A stretch of 64,000 nucleotides of DNA from Actinomadura rupiterrae. Lineage in GTDB: Bacteria > Actinomycetota > Actinomycetes > Streptosporangiales > Streptosporangiaceae. The stretch spans positions 124,001 to 188,000 of the forward strand of contig NZ_JAMZEA010000017.1 in NCBI RefSeq assembly GCF_024172125.1, given 5' to 3'. The position numbers were made by a program, and so were the translations under genes. Below are positions 15,680 to 23,797 of this stretch, piece by piece (the stretch's first letter is position 1; every line of letters starts with the position of its first letter). The notes beneath the pieces are model-generated. The model worked only from the letters and a program-made list of their open reading frames with translations, had not been told where the DNA came from and ran no database searches.

Positions 15680-16303
15680 TCAGGTTCGGGCGCCGTAGGC
15701 GGCGGCCATCTGGCCGACCAGGGTGGCGAACGGCATGTCCAGCGCTTCGTACACCGCGTTGGCCTTGATGTCGGCGTTGTCGGCGAGCGCTTCGACGATG
15801 AGGCTGCTGTAGTCGCTGACGAGGACGCCGGCGTGGGCCATGCGCAGTAGTCCCGCCTCGCGCTTGGTGCGGCTGAACGTTCCGCACGCGTCGATCGCCA
15901 CGTAGGCGTCGTACCCCGCGGCGGTCGCGGAGTAGGCGGGCAGCGCCGCGCAGACCTCCAGCGAGAGCCCGGCGATGATCAGCTTGCGCCGTCCGGTCGC
16001 CTCGACGGCGGCGCGGACGCGCTCGTCGTCCCAGGCGTTGACCGTGGAACGATCGATGATCTTCACGTCGGAGGGCAGGGCGTCGACGAGTTCGGGAGCG
16101 GTCGGCCCCCACATGCCGTCGGCGGCGGTGGTGGTGACCACCAGCGGCAGGGACAGCACGGTCGCCGCTCGCGCGAGGGCCGCGACGTTGTGCTTGAGCT
16201 CCTCCACCGGCTTGTCGCGCACTCCCGACAGCAGGCCGACCTGGTGGTCGACCAGCAGTACGGCCGTGTTGTGCCGGGTGATCGGTTCAAGGTTCCGGTT
16301 CAT
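15680..16303 (-). CDS. Isochorismatase-family hydrolase
   Basis: A 207-residue cysteine hydrolase of the isochorismatase/YcaC family. The catalytic aspartate is in AVLLVDHQVGLL (residues 14-25) and the cis-peptide/nucleophile region reads IIAGLSLEVCAALPAYSA, with the cysteine near residue 116. The remainder, DAYVAIDACGTFSRTKREAGLLRM, follows the family. Members hydrolyse isochorismate, nicotinamide or other amides. ATG 16301-16303 has a purine-rich AGGGAGGAT upstream. The antibiotic-biosynthesis-monooxygenase-like gene ends 17 bases before it, so the two form one operon controlled by the MarR operator further upstream. Confidence 0.88.
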   Translation of the reverse strand: MNRNLEPITRHNTAVLLVDHQVGLLSGVRDKPVEELKHNVAALARAATVLSLPLVVTTTAADGMWGPTAPELVDALPSDVKIIDRSTVNAWDDERVRAAVEATGRRKLIIAGLSLEVCAALPAYSATAAGYDAYVAIDACGTFSRTKREAGLLRMAHAGVLVSDYSSLIVEALADNADIKANAVYEALDMPFATLVGQMAAAYGART

Positions 16304-16320
16304 CTGATCCTCCCTGGGGG

Positions 16321-16659
16321 TCAGTCGAGGTCGTCGCTGACGACGACCTGGTAGAGGGCAGGATGGGCGGTGACCTGCAGCCGCGCGTCGGCTTCGAGGG
16401 CCCGTATCCCCTCCTGGAACCGCGGGTTCGCCGTCGCCGCGCGGAACGCCTCGGCGCTGTCCCAGTAGCTGACGTTGACGAGTTGGAAGCGGGATTCGCC
16501 GGAGAGGGCCCGGTGCAGCCGGTAGCCGCGGAACCCGGGCATGGCGCTCATGAGGTCCGCGCGCCGCCGCCAGCCTTCGACGAACGCCTCGACCTGCTCG
16601 GTGGGGATCTCGATGACGTTGATGAACGTCACCCCGTCGTCCTGGTGCGCATCGTGCAT
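16321..16659 (-). CDS. Antibiotic biosynthesis monooxygenase (ABM) domain protein
   Basis: A 112-residue dimeric ferredoxin-like protein of the ABM family. Typical stretches are VTFINVIEIPTEQVEAFVEGWRR, FRGYRLHRALSGESRFQLVN and YWDSAEAFRAATANPRFQEG. Some family members are cofactor-free oxygenases of aromatic polyketides, others degrade heme or have unknown roles. It is the first gene of a two-gene operon with the isochorismatase-like hydrolase and is divergent from a MarR regulator, which suggests response to an aromatic compound or an oxidant. Confidence 0.85.
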   Translation of the reverse strand: MHDAHQDDGVTFINVIEIPTEQVEAFVEGWRRRADLMSAMPGFRGYRLHRALSGESRFQLVNVSYWDSAEAFRAATANPRFQEGIRALEADARLQVTAHPALYQVVVSDDLD

Positions 16660-16685
16660 GTGCCCGACTCCTTCGCAGGATGTCT

Positions 16686-16719
16686 GTTTGGATATCCAAA
16701 CTGTTTGGACTTCCAAGAC
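16686..16719. promoter_or_regulatory. MarR-type operator, one perfect and one imperfect palindrome
   Basis: GTTTGGATATCCAAAC at 16686-16701 is a perfect 16-base palindrome. A second imperfect copy, GTTTGGACTTCCAAGAC, follows at 16703-16719. The pair lies between the divergent ABM gene and the MarR gene, and ends 2 bases before the TACACT -10 box (16722-16727) of marR, so binding would block both promoters. Confidence 0.85.
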
Positions 16720-16734
16720 CATACACTGGGCCCC

Positions 16735-17223
16735 GTGACGAGCGACCCGCCCTCCCCTGAGCCCCGGCTCCCCGAGGCCGACGTGGTGCGGGAGGTGCTG
16801 GGCTTCGTGCCCCTGGTGGAGGCCTACTTCCGGCGCGGCCCGGCCGAGATGCCCGCCGAGCTGGCCGAGATCTTCAGGAAGCACCGGCTCACCGCCCGGC
16901 ACGGGGCCGTCCTGCCCCAGCTGGCGGCCTCGGGCACGCTCGGCGTCTCCGAACTCGCGGCCCGGATGGGCGTGACCCTGTCGACCGTCAGCGAACTCGT
17001 CGGCACGCTGTCCCGCGCCGGCCTGGTGGAACGCGAGGAGGACCCCGCCAACCGCCGCCGCACCCTGGTCTCCCTGGCGGACGCCCACCGCGCCGCCGTC
17101 GAGGGCTTCGTCGCCGTCCGCGCCGCCCCGATCCTGCGCGTGCTCGACACCCTCGCCCCCCGGGACCGGGAGGGCTTCGTGGCCGGCCTCATGGCCTGGG
17201 CCCACGAAGTCCAGAACTACTGA
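16735..17223 (+). CDS. MarR-family transcriptional regulator
   Basis: A 162-residue MarR protein. The winged helix-turn-helix is LGVSELAARMGVTLSTVSELVGTLSRAGLVEREEDPANRRRTLVSL (residues about 68-113), including the D-x-R-x-R wing signature. Flanking N- and C-terminal helices form the dimer interface. GTG 16735 follows a TACACT box by 7 nt with no ribosome binding site, consistent with a leaderless transcript. The palindromes just upstream are the expected binding site; autorepression and control of the divergent ABM/isochorismatase operon are inferred. Confidence 0.9.
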   Translation: MTSDPPSPEPRLPEADVVREVLGFVPLVEAYFRRGPAEMPAELAEIFRKHRLTARHGAVLPQLAASGTLGVSELAARMGVTLSTVSELVGTLSRAGLVEREEDPANRRRTLVSLADAHRAAVEGFVAVRAAPILRVLDTLAPRDREGFVAGLMAWAHEVQNY

Positions 17224-17230
17224 CCAGGGT

Positions 17231-18112
17231 TTAGTCGCGGCCTCGGTGCCCGTCGCGGACCACCGCCAGCCCGCCGACGCGGGTCGTGATGCCCGCCGGG
17301 CCGCGCCGGGCCGAAGCGAGCACGCTGGACGGACGGCCGAGCGCGTCACCCTGCTCCACCTCGATCGCTACCGTCCGCGCCCCTGTTGTATCGAGCAGGT
17401 GGGCGGCCAGGCAGCCGGTGCTGTTGGCGTTGGCGACGTCCTCGTCCACACCGATCGCCGGAGCGAACATCCGCGCCGCACCCGGCCGATCGTCCACTGG
17501 CGGTACGTACACGAAACAGCCGAGGAGTCCGAACCGCCGACACGCCGCTGCCAGCCTGCCGAAGTCCGGCTGGACTCCGAGCAGCGCCGCCCTGTCGCGG
17601 ACCGGGACCAGCATGCGCGGTGTGCCGGGCGCGGCGATCCGTGGCTCGTCGGTGGGATGCAGGCCGTCCGCGGTGAGCCCGAGCGCGGCGACGATCGCGG
17701 CCCGCTCGTCCGGTGCCGGGTCACGAAGCGCGACGAGGCCCTGGTCGAACCACACCTCGATGCCGGTGGGCCGGCGGATCGCGACGGTGTCGAACGTGCG
17801 CCCGCCGGTGTGCTGGCGGTCGTTCAGCTCGTCCAGCGCGGTGCGGACCAGCCGGACGGCCTGTGCGGCAACGGTGCCGTGCCCGCAGCCCGACAGCTCG
17901 GCGGCCGCAGTGAAGAACCGGACCGGCCAACCACCGTCCGGCATCCGCTCCGGTCCGAGGAACGCCGCGTGCGAGGCGCCGGCCGCAGCAGCTACCGCAC
18001 GCCGTTCCGCGTCCGTCGCGCCGGGGTCGTCGTCGGCGACGGCCGTGGGACTGCCGCCCCGCCCGTCGCGCCGCACGCACGCATCAACCACCGTGACATC
18101 CGGCCAGGACAT
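17231..18112 (-). CDS. PhzF-family protein lacking the usual catalytic glutamate
   Basis: A 293-residue protein with the PhzF (diaminopimelate-epimerase-like) fold. Landmarks are VTVVDACVRRDGRGGSPTAV at the N-terminus, RFFTAAAELSGCGHGTVAA in the middle (the family's CGHAT motif) and VDEDVANANSTGCLAA in the second half (the EDPVTGSA equivalent). The S-E-T-A-F motif that carries the general acid/base Glu in PhzF reads ASHAAF here, so Glu is replaced by His, and the GNP loop reads GSP. It may be a non-isomerase paralogue. It follows the ABC permease gene by 51 bases on the same strand and could belong to that operon. Confidence 0.8.
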   Translation of the reverse strand: MSWPDVTVVDACVRRDGRGGSPTAVADDDPGATDAERRAVAAAAGASHAAFLGPERMPDGGWPVRFFTAAAELSGCGHGTVAAQAVRLVRTALDELNDRQHTGGRTFDTVAIRRPTGIEVWFDQGLVALRDPAPDERAAIVAALGLTADGLHPTDEPRIAAPGTPRMLVPVRDRAALLGVQPDFGRLAAACRRFGLLGCFVYVPPVDDRPGAARMFAPAIGVDEDVANANSTGCLAAHLLDTTGARTVAIEVEQGDALGRPSSVLASARRGPAGITTRVGGLAVVRDGHRGRD

Positions 18113-18163
18113 CGACCCACCTCTAGACGCTCGACTTGCAAGGGGGAATCTAGCCGAGATGTC

Positions 18164-19132
18164 TCAGGCATCCCGCCTGGTGATGCATCGATAGGCGATG
18201 AACACGAGGACGGCGGCGAGAGCGAGGAAGATGCCCGCTTCGATGAACTGGAACGTCCAGTACCGGGAGGCCGGTTGATAGTGCACGACCATGCGGTATC
18301 CGTCGGCGGACAGGCACCGCCGCACCCTGTCGGGATCGTTCACGAGGCAGCGGGACGGGACGGCCTGCTGGACGTTCCAGTCGTTCCCGCCGATGACGTG
18401 GCCGGCGACCTTGCCGGAGGGGTCGAGCACCTGCCCGCCGAACTGCCAGGACCCGCTGAAGAGGCCCCCGTGCAGGCGGGACAGGGGAAGGTTCGCGGTC
18501 TTCTCCGGCAGGTAGCGCGGCCGGACGAAGTTCTGCAGGACCAGCAGCAGCGTGGTGAATCCGGCGACGGTCACGCCCAGCGCCGGCAGGGTGCGCCGCA
18601 GCACGGCTCCGGCCGCGATGCCCAGCGCCACCGCGAACACCGCGTACGCGACCGGGACGACGCCCTGCACGTCGAACTTGAACGGGTCGAACCGGTGGTG
18701 GCCGAGCGCGTTCTCGGTCCGCGACCACCAGGTCACCGACGCGGCGACGACCGAGCCCCACACGGCGGCGGCCGCCAGCGCCCAGCCGACCTTCGCCAGC
18801 AGCCAGCGCCGGCGGGGGACCGATTGGGTCCAGACGAACTGCTGGGTGCCCTGCTCGTACTCCCCGGCCAGCAGCGGGGCGCCCCAGAAGACCCCCAGCA
18901 GGACCGGGACGCCGACGGTCAGGGGCACCGTCGTGGTCAGCGCGGACCAGCCGCTGCCCTGGAACAACCCCAGGTCGCCGCAGTCCCTGGCGGTGCCGCA
19001 CCGGGCCAGCGCCGAGTGGTAGTCGGAGCTCATCACCGCGCCGGTGACGATCAGGAGTACCGCCAGGGCCCCCACCAGTGCGGCGGTGTAGGTGAACTGC
19101 CTGCGGTACTGCGTCCACACGAGCCAGGTCAT
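18164..19132 (-). CDS. ABC transporter permease (ABC-2 type)
   Basis: A 322-residue membrane protein with about six hydrophobic segments: residues 18-36, 70-86, 117-135, 165-185, 190-212 and 297-315. The motif LLAGEYEQGTQQFVWTQSVPRRRW is the classic segment of the actinomycete ABC-2 permeases that pair with YtrA-regulated ATPases. A large extracytoplasmic loop before the last helix carries Cys pairs (SRCLVN and RRCLSA). The start overlaps the ATPase stop by ATGA. It probably exports a drug, lipid or cell-wall compound. Confidence 0.87.
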   Translation of the reverse strand: MTWLVWTQYRRQFTYTAALVGALAVLLIVTGAVMSSDYHSALARCGTARDCGDLGLFQGSGWSALTTTVPLTVGVPVLLGVFWGAPLLAGEYEQGTQQFVWTQSVPRRRWLLAKVGWALAAAAVWGSVVAASVTWWSRTENALGHHRFDPFKFDVQGVVPVAYAVFAVALGIAAGAVLRRTLPALGVTVAGFTTLLLVLQNFVRPRYLPEKTANLPLSRLHGGLFSGSWQFGGQVLDPSGKVAGHVIGGNDWNVQQAVPSRCLVNDPDRVRRCLSADGYRMVVHYQPASRYWTFQFIEAGIFLALAAVLVFIAYRCITRRDA

Positions 19133-20028
19133 CGGAGTTCTCCGGTCGTCGCGAGCAGGGCGGGCGAGCGGCCCATGTAGGCGAGGATCAGCTCCTCCAG
19201 GTCAGGCTCGGACACCTCCCAGCGGGGGTCCTGGAACGGGCCGTCCATGCGCACCAGCAGGGTGCTCTGGCGAGCGGTGTGGGTGGCCTTGACCACCGTG
19301 TGGTCGCGTTCGATCGCCGTGGTGTCGTGGCGCGGCCCCATCAGGACCCGGTGCCGCGCCAGGATGTCGTCGATGTCGCCGGCCATGCGGACGCGGGACG
19401 CATCCAGCAGGACGAGGTGGTCGCTGACCCGCTCCAGGTCGTGCACCAGGTGCGAGGACATCAGGACGGTCAGGTCGCCCTCGGCGACCGCCTCGCTGAG
19501 CGCGGCGAGGAACTGGTGGCGGGCGAGCGGGTCCAGCGCGGCCACCGGTTCGTCCAGCAGCAGGACGCGCGGCTTCTTGGCCAGCGTGAGCGCCAGCGCC
19601 AGCTGGGTGCGCTGCCCACCTGACAGCCTCGCCACCGGCCGGTCCAGAGGGATGCCCAGCGCGCCCATTCGCTCCCGGGCCGCATCTGCGTCCCACCGCG
19701 CATTGAGGTGTCCGCCGAGCGCGATGTGGTCGGCGGCGGTCATCCGCCGGTACAGCGGGACGTCCTGGGCCAGGAAACCGATGTCGGCCAGGAACGCCGC
19801 GTCGTCGGGGTCGGGGCGGCGGCCCAGCACCGCGGCCTCACCCTCGCTCGGACGGGCCAGGCCGCACAGCGTCCGCAGCAGCGTGGTCTTCCCGGCGCCG
19901 TTCGACCCGATCAGCGCCGACACCCGGCCCGCCGGCACCTCGATGCGGCAGTCCTCCAGCGCCGTCCTGGCGCCGAACCGCTTGGTCAGCCCGCGGGTCT
20001 CCACGGCCGGGGGGTGCGCCATGCTCAT
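19129..20028 (-). CDS. ABC transporter ATP-binding protein
   Basis: A 299-residue ATPase. Walker A is GSNGAGKTT (residues 40-48), the Q-loop lies in IGFLAQDVPLYRRM, the signature motif is LSGGQRTQL (around 140) and Walker B is VLLLDEPVAALDP (about 160-172). The H-loop is in LMSSHLVHDLERV. The C-terminal 90 residues form the extra domain seen in drug/lantibiotic-type exporters. ATG 20026-20028 overlaps the gntR stop by ATGA, and the stop overlaps the permease start, giving a strictly coupled gntR-ATPase-permease operon. Confidence 0.92.
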   Translation of the reverse strand: MSMAHPPAVETRGLTKRFGARTALEDCRIEVPAGRVSALIGSNGAGKTTLLRTLCGLARPSEGEAAVLGRRPDPDDAAFLADIGFLAQDVPLYRRMTAADHIALGGHLNARWDADAARERMGALGIPLDRPVARLSGGQRTQLALALTLAKKPRVLLLDEPVAALDPLARHQFLAALSEAVAEGDLTVLMSSHLVHDLERVSDHLVLLDASRVRMAGDIDDILARHRVLMGPRHDTTAIERDHTVVKATHTARQSTLLVRMDGPFQDPRWEVSEPDLEELILAYMGRSPALLATTGELR

Positions 20029-20426
20029 GCCACTCCTTCCTCCTCGGCAGCCCGCAGCGTGACGCGCAGCAGCGACTCCATCGCCTCGTCGTCCAGCCCG
20101 GCCGCGCGCGCCTCGGCCACCCACCGCGCCAGGCTGCGTCCCAGCCGGGTGTGCGTGCCGGGCGGCGGGCCGGCCGGAAGGCCGACCACGAACGTGCCCT
20201 GACCGGCACGCCCCTCCACCAGCCCGTCGTGCTCCAGCTCGCGGTAGGCCCTCAGCACGGTGTTGGGATTGACCGCCACCTCGCCGACGACCTCCTTCAC
20301 CGTCGGCAGCCGGTCGCCGGGCTCCAGCAGGCCCATCCGCAGCGCCTGCCGCACCTGCTGGACGATCTGCAGGTAAGGCGGCACCCCGGTCCGGCCCTCG
20401 ATCCGAAGACTGATCACCACAACCAC
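20025..20426 (-). CDS. GntR-family regulator, YtrA subfamily
   Basis: A 133-residue regulator. The winged helix GVPPYLQIVQQVRQALRMGLLEPGDRLPTVKEV...NPNTVLRAYRELEHDGLVEGRAGQGTFV fills residues 14-80 (quoted in parts) and a short helical tail follows, the YtrA layout without a ligand domain. YtrA regulators repress an adjacent ABC operon, and here the gene is the first of that operon. The GTG start at 20426 lies 5 nt after a TAGATA box, so the mRNA is probably leaderless; GTG codons at 20420 and 20417 are alternatives. Confidence 0.9.
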   Translation of the reverse strand: MVVVISLRIEGRTGVPPYLQIVQQVRQALRMGLLEPGDRLPTVKEVVGEVAVNPNTVLRAYRELEHDGLVEGRAGQGTFVVGLPAGPPPGTHTRLGRSLARWVAEARAAGLDDEAMESLLRVTLRAAEEEGVA

Positions 20427-20433
20427 CTAAATA

Positions 20434-20447
20434 TCTAAGTAACTAGA
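20434..20447 (-). promoter_or_regulatory. Candidate YtrA-type operator/promoter
   Basis: On the minus strand TCTAGTTACTTAGA has inverted arms TCTA/TAGA and overlaps the -10 sequence TAGATA that precedes the gntR start. The surrounding 25 bases are sharply AT-rich. YtrA repressors commonly bind such overlapping dyads, so autoregulation is likely, but the arms are only four bases. Confidence 0.4.
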
Positions 20448-20559
20448 GTATTGATCCATGCCTGCTTGCCGTCAAGGGCCCGTCGTGGCCTCGGCCGAGC
20501 GAGGAGTGAGGGCGCTGGTGATGACGGCATCAGGAACGATCGTCCACTAGGGTCGTCGT

Positions 20560-21228
20560 GTGGCGGGAACGCAGGGGGACGGGGCGACGCAGACGCGGCT
20601 TGACCGCCGGAAGGCGCGGACGAGGGCGGCGCTCATCGCCGCGGCCCGGGACATCCTGGCCGATCAGGGCCAGGCCGAGGTGTCGATCCAGGCGATCACC
20701 GATGCGGCGGACGTGGGATTCGGGTCGTTCTACAACCACTTCCAGAGCAAGGCCGAGCTCTTCGACGCGGCGATCGCCGAGACGCTGGCCGAGCACACGG
20801 CCCTGATCAATCGTGCGACGTCCGCCCTGGACGATCCGGCCGAGGTGTTCGCGGCGTCGCTGCGGCTGACGGTGCGGCTGCGACGCACGCATCCGCAGAT
20901 GGCGCGGATCCTGCTGAAGACGGGCCTGTCCTACGTGACCGGCCAGGACGGTATGGCGGCGAGCGCGCTGCGGGATATCGAGGCCGCGCGGGACGCGGGC
21001 CGGTTCACCGTGGACGATCCGCTGATCGCCCTGGCGTGTGCCGCGGGCGCGCTCCTGGGGTTGCTGCAGCTGCTGGAGACCTTCCCCGACATGGACATGG
21101 ACGCGGCGACGGCCTCGCTGACGGTGAATGTGCTGCGGATGTTCGGTATGGACGCGCAGGAGGCGCACCGGATCGCGGCGCTGCCCCTCGCCCCGCTCCA
21201 GCCTGAAACCGGAGCCCGGAGCAGCTGA
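20560..21228 (+). CDS. TetR-family regulator
   Basis: A 222-residue TetR protein. The DNA-binding domain (residues 15-62) reads RKARTRAALIAAARDILADQ, then VSIQAITDAADVGFGSFYNHFQSKAELF, with the canonical F-Y-N-H-F recognition helix. The C-terminal ligand domain is all helical. A TAGGGT box ends 6 nt before the GTG start, indicating a leaderless mRNA. It converges with the MFS pump gene with a 1-base gap, so it may regulate that pump although it does not share the pump's promoter. The short palindrome ACGATCGT at 20536-20543 could be its own operator. Confidence 0.9.
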   Translation: MAGTQGDGATQTRLDRRKARTRAALIAAARDILADQGQAEVSIQAITDAADVGFGSFYNHFQSKAELFDAAIAETLAEHTALINRATSALDDPAEVFAASLRLTVRLRRTHPQMARILLKTGLSYVTGQDGMAASALRDIEAARDAGRFTVDDPLIALACAAGALLGLLQLLETFPDMDMDAATASLTVNVLRMFGMDAQEAHRIAALPLAPLQPETGARSS

Positions 21229-21229
21229 C

Positions 21230-22819
21230 TCAGCGTGCGAGGACGGGGGAGTCCTCGGCTTCGGCCTCCGCATGCTCCGGTCCGTAAGGGCCCGTCCCGC
21301 CGGCTCGGCGGCCGGGGGCGACCAGCACGCAGGCGAGCGCGGCGACGGCGAGAATGACCGAGACGACGGTCAGCGATGCCGACAGCCCGGACATGAAGGC
21401 GTCCTTGACCCAGTCCGCGGTCTGCGGTCCCGCGCTGCCCAGGCGTGCCGCCGCCTCCAGGCCGGCGGCGGGCGCCCTGTGGACCGCTTCGGCGGCTGGC
21501 GGCGGCAGCTTGCCGATCGCTGCGGGGAGCGCGTCGCGGTAGTGGCTGCTGAAGACCGATCCCATCACCGCGATGCCGATCGCCGATCCGACCTCGCGGG
21601 TGGTGTCGTTCATCGCCGAGGCCACACCCTGCTGCTCGGGTCCGAGCGAGGACACGATCGCGCTGGTGCCCGAGGCGCCGGTCAGGCCGATGCCGACGCC
21701 CGCAGGGATGAGGCCCGCCAGGAACGGCAGGTAGCCGGAGGAGGCGTCCAGCTGGGCCAGCCAGAACATCGCGCCGGCGAGGAGCATGAGGCCACCGGCC
21801 AGCGCCCAGCGGACACCGGCCCGCTCGACCAGCAGGGGAGCGACCTTGGAGACCGACAGCACCACGACCCCCACGGGGATCAGCGCGACGGCGCTCTTGA
21901 ACGGGCTGTAGCCAAGGATGAGCTGGAGGTACTGCAGGCCGATGAAGAAGAACCCGAACAGGGCCAGGAACTGCACCAGCACGCTGAGCGTCCCGGCGCG
22001 GAAGCCTGCCTTGCGGAACAGCCGCGGATCCAGCAGGGGTTCGGCGGCGCGTAGCCCGAAGAACACGTAGGCGGCCAGGCCGAGCACGGTGACCGCCACG
22101 GCGGCCAGCACGGGAGGCTCGGTCCAGCCGTTCTCGTTGCCCTCGATGATCGCGAAGACCAGACCGCCGACCGCGACCGCCGTCGCGGCCGTTCCCGTCC
22201 TGTCGAAGCGGCCCGGGGACGGGTCCTTGGTCTCGGGGGCCAGGAAGGCGGCCGCCGCGACCGAGGCGACCGCGACGACCGCGCTCGCGACGAAGATCGA
22301 CCGCCACGACCAGGCCTCCAGCAGCGCGCCGGCGGCGAGCATGCCCAGGACGGCGCCGGCCGCGGCGAACCCCGACCAGACCGCCACCCCGCGGGACCGC
22401 TGCGCCACGGGGAACGAGGCGGTGATCGTCGACAGCGTCCCCGGCATGATCATCGCCGCGCCGGCGCCCATGACCACGCGCCAGACGATGAGCATCGAAG
22501 TCGAGTCGGCGAACGCCGCGGCCAGGGACGCCGCGCCGAACACCACGTTCCCGGCCAGCAGCACCTTGCGCCGCCCGAAGCGGTCTCCCACGGCGCCCAG
22601 CGGCAGGACCAGCGCCGCCAGCGCCACCGTGTAGCCGTCGGCGATCCAGGTCAGCGCCGAGCTCGACGCCGACAACCCGACCGCCAGATCGGGAAGCGCC
22701 AGATTCAGCGCCGACACCGAGGCCACCACAAGCACCAGCGACAGGCACATCGCGAACAGCACCCCGCCGGTCCGCGCCGCGCCGACACCTGTCGAAGTCG
22801 AAGCATCACCGGATCTCAT
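21230..22819 (-). CDS. MFS multidrug efflux pump, DHA2 (EmrB/QacA) type
   Basis: A 529-residue transporter of the 14-helix drug:H+ antiporter family. The N-terminal domain includes ALNLALPDLAVGL (helix 1), LTWIADGYTVALAALVLPLGAVGDRFGRRKV (helix 2 and loop 2-3 motif A, quoted in parts) and GAGAAMIMPGTLSTI (the antiporter motif C-like region). Length and hydrophobicity fit DHA2. It is expressed from a promoter carrying a long inverted repeat at 22831-22868. Its 3' end abuts the convergent tetR gene by one base. Substrates cannot be told from sequence. Confidence 0.92.
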   Translation of the reverse strand: MRSGDASTSTGVGAARTGGVLFAMCLSLVLVVASVSALNLALPDLAVGLSASSSALTWIADGYTVALAALVLPLGAVGDRFGRRKVLLAGNVVFGAASLAAAFADSTSMLIVWRVVMGAGAAMIMPGTLSTITASFPVAQRSRGVAVWSGFAAAGAVLGMLAAGALLEAWSWRSIFVASAVVAVASVAAAAFLAPETKDPSPGRFDRTGTAATAVAVGGLVFAIIEGNENGWTEPPVLAAVAVTVLGLAAYVFFGLRAAEPLLDPRLFRKAGFRAGTLSVLVQFLALFGFFFIGLQYLQLILGYSPFKSAVALIPVGVVVLSVSKVAPLLVERAGVRWALAGGLMLLAGAMFWLAQLDASSGYLPFLAGLIPAGVGIGLTGASGTSAIVSSLGPEQQGVASAMNDTTREVGSAIGIAVMGSVFSSHYRDALPAAIGKLPPPAAEAVHRAPAAGLEAAARLGSAGPQTADWVKDAFMSGLSASLTVVSVILAVAALACVLVAPGRRAGGTGPYGPEHAEAEAEDSPVLAR

Positions 22820-22830
22820 GCCTCCACGCT

Positions 22831-22868
22831 AACTGATGATTTCACCAGTATTGATGAGATCATCAGTT
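22831..22868. promoter_or_regulatory. Long inverted repeat in the MFS pump promoter
   Basis: AACTGATGAT (22831-22840) and ATCATCAGTT (22859-22868) are perfect 10-base arms 18 bases apart, starting 12 bases upstream of the pump ATG. The inner sequence contains further TGATGA half-sites, so two overlapping dyads are possible. This is typical of a TetR-type operator. Either flanking tetR gene could encode the protein that binds it. Confidence 0.78.
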
Positions 22869-22945
22869 TCTTCGCGTGACGTTCGCGACAGGGGCAAGAG
22901 CATGAGCAGGGCAGGCCGTGCCGCGATGAGGGGCGTGCGGTCCGG

Positions 22946-23701
22946 CTACTCAGGAACTCCAGTTCCGGAGGCGGGGGGATTCTGGGGGAGGTTGTCGAGG
23001 AGCAGGGCGAGGGCGAAGTCGAAGCGCTGGTGGTCGGTGCCGGAGGTGAGTTCGGTCGCGTAGCGCCGGGTGTTGGGGAAGGTGTCCTCGGGGAGGGCCT
23101 GGAAGCGTTCGACCAGCTGGTCTTGGGTCAGGACCCAGGACGCGTCCGGGGTGTTCTGCCGCTGCCGGACCATGGACGCCTCCAGCGCGTAGCCGGCGAC
23201 GTAGAGCGAGAGGGCGTCGATCGCCCACGCGGCGGTCTGCGGTGGGACGCCCCCGGCGAGCAGGATCGCGAGCATCGCCTCGTTCACCCGCAGGGTCTCC
23301 AGGTTGGTCGGGACCATCGCGAGCGCGGCCCGGGAGATGCCCGGATAGCGCAGGTACTGGTCGCGGATCTGGGCGCACACGTCCCGGATCTGCTCGCGCC
23401 ACCGCGCCGGATCGGGCTCGGGCAGCACCAGCTCCGAGCACAGCCGCCCGATCAGCAGGTCGTCGATGTCGGCCTTGTTGACGATGTGGGCGTACAGCGA
23501 GGACGGACCGGTGCCGAGCACACCGGCGACGCGGCGGATGGTCAGCGCGTCGTACCCCTCGGTGGCGACGACTTCCAGCGCGGCGTCGGTGATCCGTTCG
23601 GGGGTGATCGGCTGCTTGCGCGGCGCCGGTGCCGGCGCGGCGGCCTCGGACGCGGGCTGGGCGTGGCGGGCGGCGCGGCGTCGGCGGGGCTCGGCGGGCA
23701 T
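22946..23701 (-). CDS. TetR-family regulator with TetR_C-type ligand domain
   Basis: A 251-residue regulator. The DNA-binding part is PITPERITDAALEVVATEGY, then LTIRRVAGVLGTGPSSLYAHI; the S-L-Y-A-H recognition helix is that of the TetR proper subfamily. The C-terminal domain (residues 110-225) includes PGISRAALAMVPTNLETLRV, typical of the TetR_C dimer domain. I use the ATG at 23699-23701; a GTG three codons upstream is possible. It is divergent from the FAD monooxygenase gene, with three strong dyads between them, a TetR/TetX-like gene pair. Confidence 0.88.
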   Translation of the reverse strand: MPAEPRRRRAARHAQPASEAAAPAPAPRKQPITPERITDAALEVVATEGYDALTIRRVAGVLGTGPSSLYAHIVNKADIDDLLIGRLCSELVLPEPDPARWREQIRDVCAQIRDQYLRYPGISRAALAMVPTNLETLRVNEAMLAILLAGGVPPQTAAWAIDALSLYVAGYALEASMVRQRQNTPDASWVLTQDQLVERFQALPEDTFPNTRRYATELTSGTDHQRFDFALALLLDNLPQNPPASGTGVPE

Positions 23702-23721
23702 GGCGATCACTATAGCTTGAC

Positions 23722-23774
23722 ACGATCTAAGTTCGTTACGTAGAACTTAGATCGTTGAGACGAACTTAGTTCGT
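23722..23774. promoter_or_regulatory. TetR operators between tetR and FAD monooxygenase
   Basis: ACGATCTAAGTTC (23722-23734) and GAACTTAGATCGT (23743-23755) are perfect 13-base arms. A second palindrome ACGAACTTAGTTCGT (23760-23774) has perfect 7-base arms. Both contain the half-site AACTTAG, and the string AGTTCGTTAC occurs in each. The block occupies nearly the whole divergent promoter region. Confidence 0.88.
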
Positions 23775-23797
23775 TACCGCTGAACCTGGAGGTGTGG

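Noticed and set aside
15584-15850. Plus-strand frames opposite the isochorismatase gene
   Set aside because: No start signal, and the sequence is explained by the antisense gene and the hairpin.
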